64,000 nucleotides of DNA from Anthonomus grandis grandis (Eukaryota; Arthropoda; Insecta; Coleoptera; Curculionidae), in contig NC_065563.1 of the NCBI RefSeq assembly GCF_022605725.1, positions 5,544,518-5,608,517 on the forward strand, read 5' to 3'. Positions 58,823 through 64,000 of the stretch are shown here, in pieces (position 1 is the first letter of the stretch; every line of letters begins with the position of its first letter). A program made the translations under genes and the position numbers. Below the pieces are notes generated by a model that ran no database searches, was not told where the DNA came from, and saw nothing but the letters and a program-made list of their open reading frames with translations.

Positions 58823-60145
58823 CTAGGACGAAAACAACAGGGATGAAGGGCTGTTTTGGGATTTACCGTTGGTAGGGTTGTTAGCTTCTTCTTCTCTCTT
58901 TTTAATTATGAGTTCATATACTGCAAAGGCAATTGTAAAAATAATTAGCAATAAAATAATAATGTTGAATAATAGTCTTTGGACATGGTTGAAATTAACG
59001 AAATCTAGTTGAATAGCATCGTAGTGAAGTTTAAATTCAATAATGTCGAAACTAATTTTTGGTAGATAGAAAGGGATGCTTTCCACAGTGTCTTCCTTGT
59101 TCATTTAATTGTAATTTCGACCCTAGTAGACTAATACCACAATTATAGGGTATAAAAATTAGGCTCGGTTCTGCCACAAAGAGGGTTTCTTTGTTCTGGC
59201 ACAGCTTCTGGATTTTAATCTTGGTAGAGGTAGGTATTACCAAAATATGCTGATTGGTAATAGGGCGTATAATTGATGTGGTTACGTTTACATTGAGTAG
59301 TTGGCATTTCGCCTTCTCAGCTTTCTTGATGAGGGTGGTAACACAATCATTTAGTTCTGGATTTAAGGCATCTCGGCATATGTAGAGGTTTTCGATTTTG
59401 GGATAAGCTTCATCTTGGTATTGTTGTGAAGAAGTGCCCATCAAAAGGTAAGATATTTTATCAGTACCATAAAGGGTAGATAAATTTGAAACTATTAATC
59501 TGAGTTAAGAAGCTGACAGTATTGAGCTGTGCAAATCTTTGACAGTTGATAACTATATGGCTTATAGTTTTTGCAATTTTAGGAGTATTGAAATATCAGT
59601 TATTGTTTTATTCATTTGATTTCCAAATTGATTAACGTGTGCCTGTAAAGATTTTTTATTTTGATTTAATATGCTTATAGTTTTGTTATCAATTCTTTAG
59701 TTAAAGACATTTGCAAATTTAATTCCCTTTTATAGGTATTTTGATGATTACGTAATTCTTGTATAGCTTTTTCGCTCTCTCCATCGTCCAGAGTACCAAA
59801 TAACCATTTTGAGGTTTTTCCTACAATGTTTAATAGTCCACGTTACGTTCTATATGGTTTGATATTATTTAATTTAATTTTTATTTCATTAATTAAATAT
59901 TTCGCGTGCGTAAGCAAATTAAAAGTATTTATATGATGCATTAACATCAAATTGATTATATTGGTATTATTGCATGAAGCATCTAAAATATTATAAGCGT
60001 TTTCTAAATTACTAAGTTCTAATACTAAGGGTTCTAATTCTATAAAATTGATAAGTATTAAGTCATTACATAGTATGTTTTTACATATATTAAAAGCTTC
60101 AATGTATTCTGGTGTTAAATTTAGTGTAGCTCCCTTTTTAGACAT
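58823..60145 (-). pseudogene. env: RNase H start joined to env remnant
   Basis: The frame 60145-59843 starts with RNase H codons (LTPEYIEAFNICKNI) and passes directly into env N-terminal codons, so a deletion of roughly the whole integrase and most of RNase H joined the two in one open frame. Env continues in other frames: KTSKWLFGTLDD (about 59800), a Cys-containing ectodomain (59444-59052) and a transmembrane segment rich in Ile/Leu (LLFNIIILLLIIFTIAF, about 58970-58920) with a short charged tail. Env of this class would mediate membrane fusion in the intact virus-like element. Here frameshifts and stops break it in at least three places. Confidence 0.7.
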
Positions 60146-60221
60146 CTTGTGAATGGTTTGGTTAATTTAGCGAATCCATTTATAAATCTTCGGTAATAAC
60201 CTAGCAATCCTAGAAAAGATT

Positions 60222-61000
60222 TTATATTTTTTTTTGCTGTTTTTGGAATGGGACATTTTTGTATTGCATCAATTTTTTGGGGTTTGGTTTTATGACATTT
60301 CTAGGTATTACGTGTCCTAAAAATTCTACTTCAATTCTAAGAAATTCGGATTTGTCTAATTGAATTTTTAATTTTGCGTCTGTATGTTTTTTAAAAACGT
60401 ATTTTAGGTGTTTTTTGTGTTCTTCATGACTATGGGTTCTTTTATGGCTTGTAGAGAACACGATTATATCGTCCATATTAACTAAGCAAAACTTCCCTTG
60501 TATATCTCTTAGAATATTATCCATTATTCTTTGGAAAGTTCTTTGGAAAGTTTTTTAAACCAAATGGCATTTGAACATATTGGTAGTGTCCATTTTCTAC
60601 TGTAAAAGTGGTCTTTTCAATTGAGTAAGGAGACATTTCTATTTGATGAAAGCCGGATAATAGATCAATTGTTGAGAAATAAGTACACCGTCCTAGTTTA
60701 TCTAAGATATCGTTAATATTCAAAAGTAAGTAAAGGATAACGGTCGTCTATGGTTTTAGAATTTACATTTCGATAATCGTCTACTATCCTCAATTTTTGT
60801 GTTCCACTAACAATCCAAATTGGACTACTGCACGGACTTGAGCTTGGTCTAATAATATCGTCGTCTAACATTTTATTTATTTGTCTTTGTACTTCTTGTT
60901 GTGCATAAAAGGGTATCTATAAGATTTTGTATGTATGTTGATTTCGTCGGTGGTTTTAAATTTCGTGCTTTATTTTATTAGTAAAAGTTAATTTGTCATT
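60222..61000 (-). pseudogene. pol: Errantivirus-like reverse transcriptase
   Basis: Minus-strand RT of the gypsy/errantivirus type. Early frames include MLDDDIIRPS and PIWIV (about 60870-60800), with the segment before the palm shortened. YFSTIDLLSGFHQIEMSP (60723-60517 frame) carries the first catalytic Asp. A duplicated FPKNFPKN stretch and a frameshift follow. LVNMDDIIVFS (60524 frame) carries the catalytic Asp pair, then LKIQLDKSEFL and EVEFLGHVI. Stops lie in between, so it is not active. Confidence 0.75.
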
Positions 61001-61389
61001 TTCTTTGTAAAAAATATCTGGAAATTCTTTTATTATTTTAAAAAATTTACTTTTTTCTTCAGGGTTAAGAAGTTCGTGTCGGATAAAATTATTTGTATCG
61101 AAATTGGGTATTAACTTATTTACGCTATAAGGTTTATTTTTCGAATTTTCGATATGGAAAAATTCAAAATTTTCTTTCGGGAAATTAGGTAAAGTATGAC
61201 CCTATAAATAAGTGGTTCATTTAATTCTATTTGAACATTCTTATCAGTGTAATTAAAAATGTCAACGCGTGCGAATTCATGTCGTGCTGTTGTTAGTGTC
61301 TCGGGAAAGTCTGTGAATTTCTGTCATTTGTGAACTTGTGAAGGGCTGGTTATCTGACAATGTTCATTTTCATTATGATTTTTATTTAA

Positions 61390-61660
61390 TGTTAAATCAT
61401 TAAATGATGAATAATCATAATTGGGGTCATATTCGGGTTATTATTACAATTATATGGTTCATAATGGTTATTAAGTTCTTGATTAATATTACCAAAATAA
61501 TATTGATCTTGATTGGACATATTATCAGAATAATAGTCGTTTTGAATATTATCAGCATGATATTCTTCCTGCTTAGGATACATATCTTGTTTATTCTCAA
61601 ATTGGTAAAGTTCTTCAGATATAAAGTTTCTGGACCTGTTTGTCTACAATGATTGATTAT
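61390..61660 (-). pseudogene. gag: Gag C-terminal remnant, Asn/Tyr-rich
   Basis: The frame 61583-61392 is rich in Asn, Tyr, Gln and Asp (SNQDQYYFGNINQELNNHYE), like the low-complexity gag end of errantivirus-type elements. Context supports it more than the sequence does. Confidence 0.45.
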
Positions 61661-62379
61661 TATTATTATTCATGTTTTGAAAGCTTCTTTGAGAAGGCAT
61701 GGTATAACTTGTCCTTGCATCTGAAATGGGGAACCCCCAGTCTCGGCTGGTCCGTCCAGCCCTGTTATCTAGGCGTAACCTTCGGAAGCTTTTGTTTATC
61801 AAGTTACGTAGTTGCCATTTGTCACAAAATTATAATCCCCTGATAATATAATCTCTTGTTTTGCGTTTTTTTTTAATGTCTTATTTGCTTTTTGTTACAT
61901 CTTGTGCCTTCCCCGCTCCTCTGCTCCTTATAGTAGAATAATATATTTATTTATTTGCAAAAGAAAAAAAAACCTTTTTTTATCTTTTTTTCTATCTAGG
62001 AAATTAAAAAATTTAAACACATGCCTAATTTGAGGTCTAGTAAAATGTTTCATTTCATTAGACACATTAATTGTTATTAAAAAAATATCTATAATTAGTT
62101 ATATAAATTATATTATAACTTTTATGTTGTGTTTATAAATTGGATTATGCATTTGTTAAAATGTTATATATTGTATTGTATTGTAGATATTTACTTGAGG
62201 TCATAAACGAAACATGTAAAAACCTTAAACTCCTTTTAGTTAAAAAATTCTTTTATTTTTATGATGATTTACTTTAGTTTGGCTTTAACCGTGTTGACCT
62301 TAAAAAAATTCTATAACTCTGGACTAAAATTAATTAAATGTACAAAAATAGTATATATAAAAACACTTGTGTTTTAAAA
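61661..62379. other. Stretch without a supported gene
   Basis: 61690-61790 is less AT-rich and may hold more gag codons on the minus strand. After that, AT-rich DNA only. Confidence 0.4.
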
Positions 62380-62745
62380 AAGGACAATTCGATACGTGAT
62401 TAAAGCCAAAGCTACAGATTCATGTAAGATTCTCTTTGTTCCTGGCAAAATTTTAACATTACCTTGTCTCTTTATGAAACAGTATCTTTCATACACAAGA
62501 AATATGGTGGCAGTTTGAGTCAGGATTTGTCTTTTTACTCCACAAGGCAGACAGGGCGCCATTGCCCATTCCCAGATCGGCCCTGGTGCATCTGTTGCGT
62601 ATAATAGTCCTCGACTTTTTAACCATTTGCCTATCAGAATAAGACAGATTTCTCAGGCTCATAGATTTAAAAAGGAAGTCAGGAAATGGCTTGTCTTAAG
62701 ACTCTATTATGATATTGAAGAATACTATAATGATATCTTTTAATG
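62380..62745 (+). pseudogene. LINE ORF2 C-terminal fragment
   Basis: Plus-strand codons read ILTLPCLFMKQYLSY, then after a break YNSPRLFNHLPIRIRQISQA and HRFKKEVRKWLVLRLYYDIE, and stop at 62743. This resembles the C-terminal tail that follows RT in several non-LTR retrotransposons. The clade is not determined. Confidence 0.55.
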
Positions 62746-62964
62746 TATTTAGGTTCTCCTGCTATAAGTTTGATTGTGTTATTTTTGACTTAAGTTTAAT
62801 CAGTACTTTATTTTTTCATTTTAATTTTGTTTTGTTTTATTTATGTGTTTATTTCATATATTTTTTGATTCTTTTTTTTTATACAGCTTTGTTCACAACA
62901 ACAAATGTTTAGAACAATAAAGCATATTTTAAATGTAAAAAAATAAAAAATCTCTCTATTTAAT

Positions 62965-63400
62965 AAACGTAGTAAACAAGGACTTTTTAATGGTTTAGGA
63001 TCTTAGAATCGATTAATGGAAATCTGGCTCAAGAATATGCGGAAAAATATGGCAAAACTCTTTCAGAAATACTAACTAGTCAAAATTCACTAAAAACTCT
63101 CTTGAAACGCCAAATTACTTTAGCTCAAAAATGTGTCTACAATTTTGGAAGCGTAAGTAAAAATTTATCCCACAATCAACAAATCCTAGAAATTTGCATT
63201 AAACAATTAGAATTGACAATTAAAAATACACATTCAAGTAGTACCACTTTTTGATACCCCTCCTTTTTATAAATATAATAATAAATGCATTAAAAAATAT
63301 TCATAACGTTCTGGAAACCATCGAAATCACTATACTTTTTTTAAAACTATATTTCATAACTCAATTATCGATCCAAACGATCTTAATGCAGATTCCTTTG
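62965..63400 (+). pseudogene. env: Errantivirus-like env fragment, plus strand
   Basis: A basic cleavage-like site followed by a Gly-rich GLFNGLGS segment (about 62972-63006) resembles the start of the fusion subunit in errantivirus Env. After a stop and frameshift it continues with a heptad-rich stretch (EILTSQNSLKTLLKRQ, then NLSHNQQILEICIKQLEL) to about 63254, and later frames give ALKNIHNVLETIEITI and NSIIDPNDLN. It is on the opposite strand to the gypsy element at 58640-61660 and reads differently, so it is a second copy. No RT or LTR is linked to it. Confidence 0.6.
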
Positions 63401-63637
63401 GCAACCAGCATGATGATCACTTAGTAATTTCCATTGGAATGGTCGATTCATCCATGGTGCCAGAACTGGGATATCTGGTGAATAGCCGACATTCCGGCGT
63501 ATACGTGATGTGGCGTTTTGTTTGGGATATGCTATTGGTAAACAAACATTCATTTTCTTAAACATGATTTTATTACGGCCCATAAAAGTTGCAACAGGAA
63601 GCCTATAGTATCGTTTGCATATGTCGCAAATATGCAA
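63383..63637 (-). other. Unrecognised 84-codon open frame
   Basis: Starts MHICDICKRYYRLPVATFMG. It is Cys- and Arg-containing, has no simple repeats and is markedly less AT-rich than its neighbours, which suggests a past or present coding role. It partly overlaps the end of the env fragment on the other strand. I do not recognise a family. Confidence 0.3.
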
Positions 63638-63639
63638 CT

Positions 63640-64000
63640 TATTAATTAATGAACAGCCGGGGGTATTCGGCCAGTCGCCGGTTTACTTTACCATCTTATC
63701 ATAGAGAAATTGGAAATCACGTTCGCCGCACGAACGGCCGACGCCTTTCATAAAGTTAACGCAAAAAAAAGTGAAACCGCTTATGTAACCTGCGTAATTG
63801 GACCCGTTTGCTTGTTTATTATTGTGGAAAAATCGATTAATTTTAATTTTGCTTAAGAGACGGACCGCGAGTTTATAAATACATCTTGGTTATATGTGCC
63901 GTCTCTGCTGTTCAACAATTTTATTGATTGCATTGAAGAGTTATTTTTCTTACGTAGTTTTGCTCCCTTTAGATGAGGAGCGATACTTTATTGCAATCGT
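63640..64000. other. Possible promoter-like sequence at the window edge
   Basis: TTTATAAATAC near 63870 is a TATA-like box. AGAGACGG (63856) and CCGTCTCT (about 63898) form a short inverted pair around it. No gene is visible before the window ends. Confidence 0.3.

Larger units (their letters stand above)
58640..61660 (-). mobile_element. Errantivirus-like gypsy element with env, deleted
   Basis: Minus-strand order is gag end (about 61650-61390), reverse transcriptase (61000-60222), RNase H start (60145-60060), then env (about 60060-58823), followed by an LTR-like tail with AATAAA at about 58700. A deletion has removed most of RNase H and all of integrase. Length is about 3 kb against the usual 7 kb. 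LTR pairs and a primer site were not located. Confidence 0.7.

Noticed and set aside
1..64000. CRISPR arrays, bacterial operons, phage modules
   Set aside because: No regularly spaced repeats or bacterial-type gene order; introns and insect transposons show a eukaryotic nuclear source.

Overview
The window looks like AT-rich nuclear DNA from an insect. The grounds are short GT-AG introns (40-360 bp), insect-type transposon families (CsRn1-clade Ty3/gypsy, BEL/Pao, copia, errantivirus-like env elements, I and Jockey LINEs, Penelope, P-like, pogo, PIF/Harbinger, hAT, Tc1/mariner) and a 5S rRNA-like segment whose internal promoter boxes match arthropod 5S. The insect order cannot be decided from the sequence. 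I found no convincing intact single-copy host gene. Almost all recognisable coding sequence is transposon-derived, and nearly all of it is broken.

Layout. 1-1.5 kb: non-coding. 1.5-3.04 kb: Tc1/mariner-like element with terminal inverted repeats (TIRs) and a spliced transposase (-). 3.04-6.39 kb: CsRn1-type Ty3/gypsy element (+) abutting it, with LTR, tRNA-Trp primer site, gag and pol cut off in RNase H. 6.9-8.26 kb: dispersed repeat containing a 5S rRNA-derived segment. 8.5-10.3 kb: three-exon DUF4806-type gene with two frameshifts. 10.97-12.06 kb: copia gag-protease. 12.1-16.8 kb: I-clade LINE interrupted by a Jockey-like fragment. 16.96-19.62 kb: nearly intact TIR element encoding a DUF7869-type protein. 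20.5-23.6 kb: pogo-like element. 24.6-33.5 kb: two inverted copies of a PIF/Harbinger-associated repeat. Between them lie a heat-shock-type orphan promoter, a hAT fragment, copia LTR pieces, palindromes and a copia pol tail. The distal copy is split by a 1.23-kb element with 8-bp target duplications and a THAP exon, so P-like. 33.55-43.86 kb: two copies of one Tc1/IS630-like transposon in opposite orientation, the first interrupted inside its transposase by a BEL/Pao element with a 5-bp target duplication. 44.4-47.4 kb: LINE RT (-), a Penelope GIY-YIG domain (+) and a hammerhead-like motif. 48.8-49.2 kb: foldback element. 49.4-52.7 kb: P-like THAP transposase. 52.9-54.4 kb: second Jockey-like fragment. 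55.3-55.95 kb: third Harbinger-associated repeat. 58.6-61.7 kb: errantivirus-like gypsy element (-). 62.4-62.75 kb: LINE tail. 62.96-63.4 kb: separate env fragment (+).

How it fits together. The genes do not form a pathway. The window is a record of nested transposition. The clearest history is a Tc1/IS630-like transposon entered by a BEL element (ATAAC on both sides, transposase reading resuming across the gap), and a Harbinger-associated repeat entered by a P-like element (GTGCTGCC / GTGCTGCT). The most intact coding unit is the DUF7869-type element: one intron and one single-base frameshift, with matching TIRs and repeated subterminal motifs. No homology search could be run. Family names rest on motif recognition.
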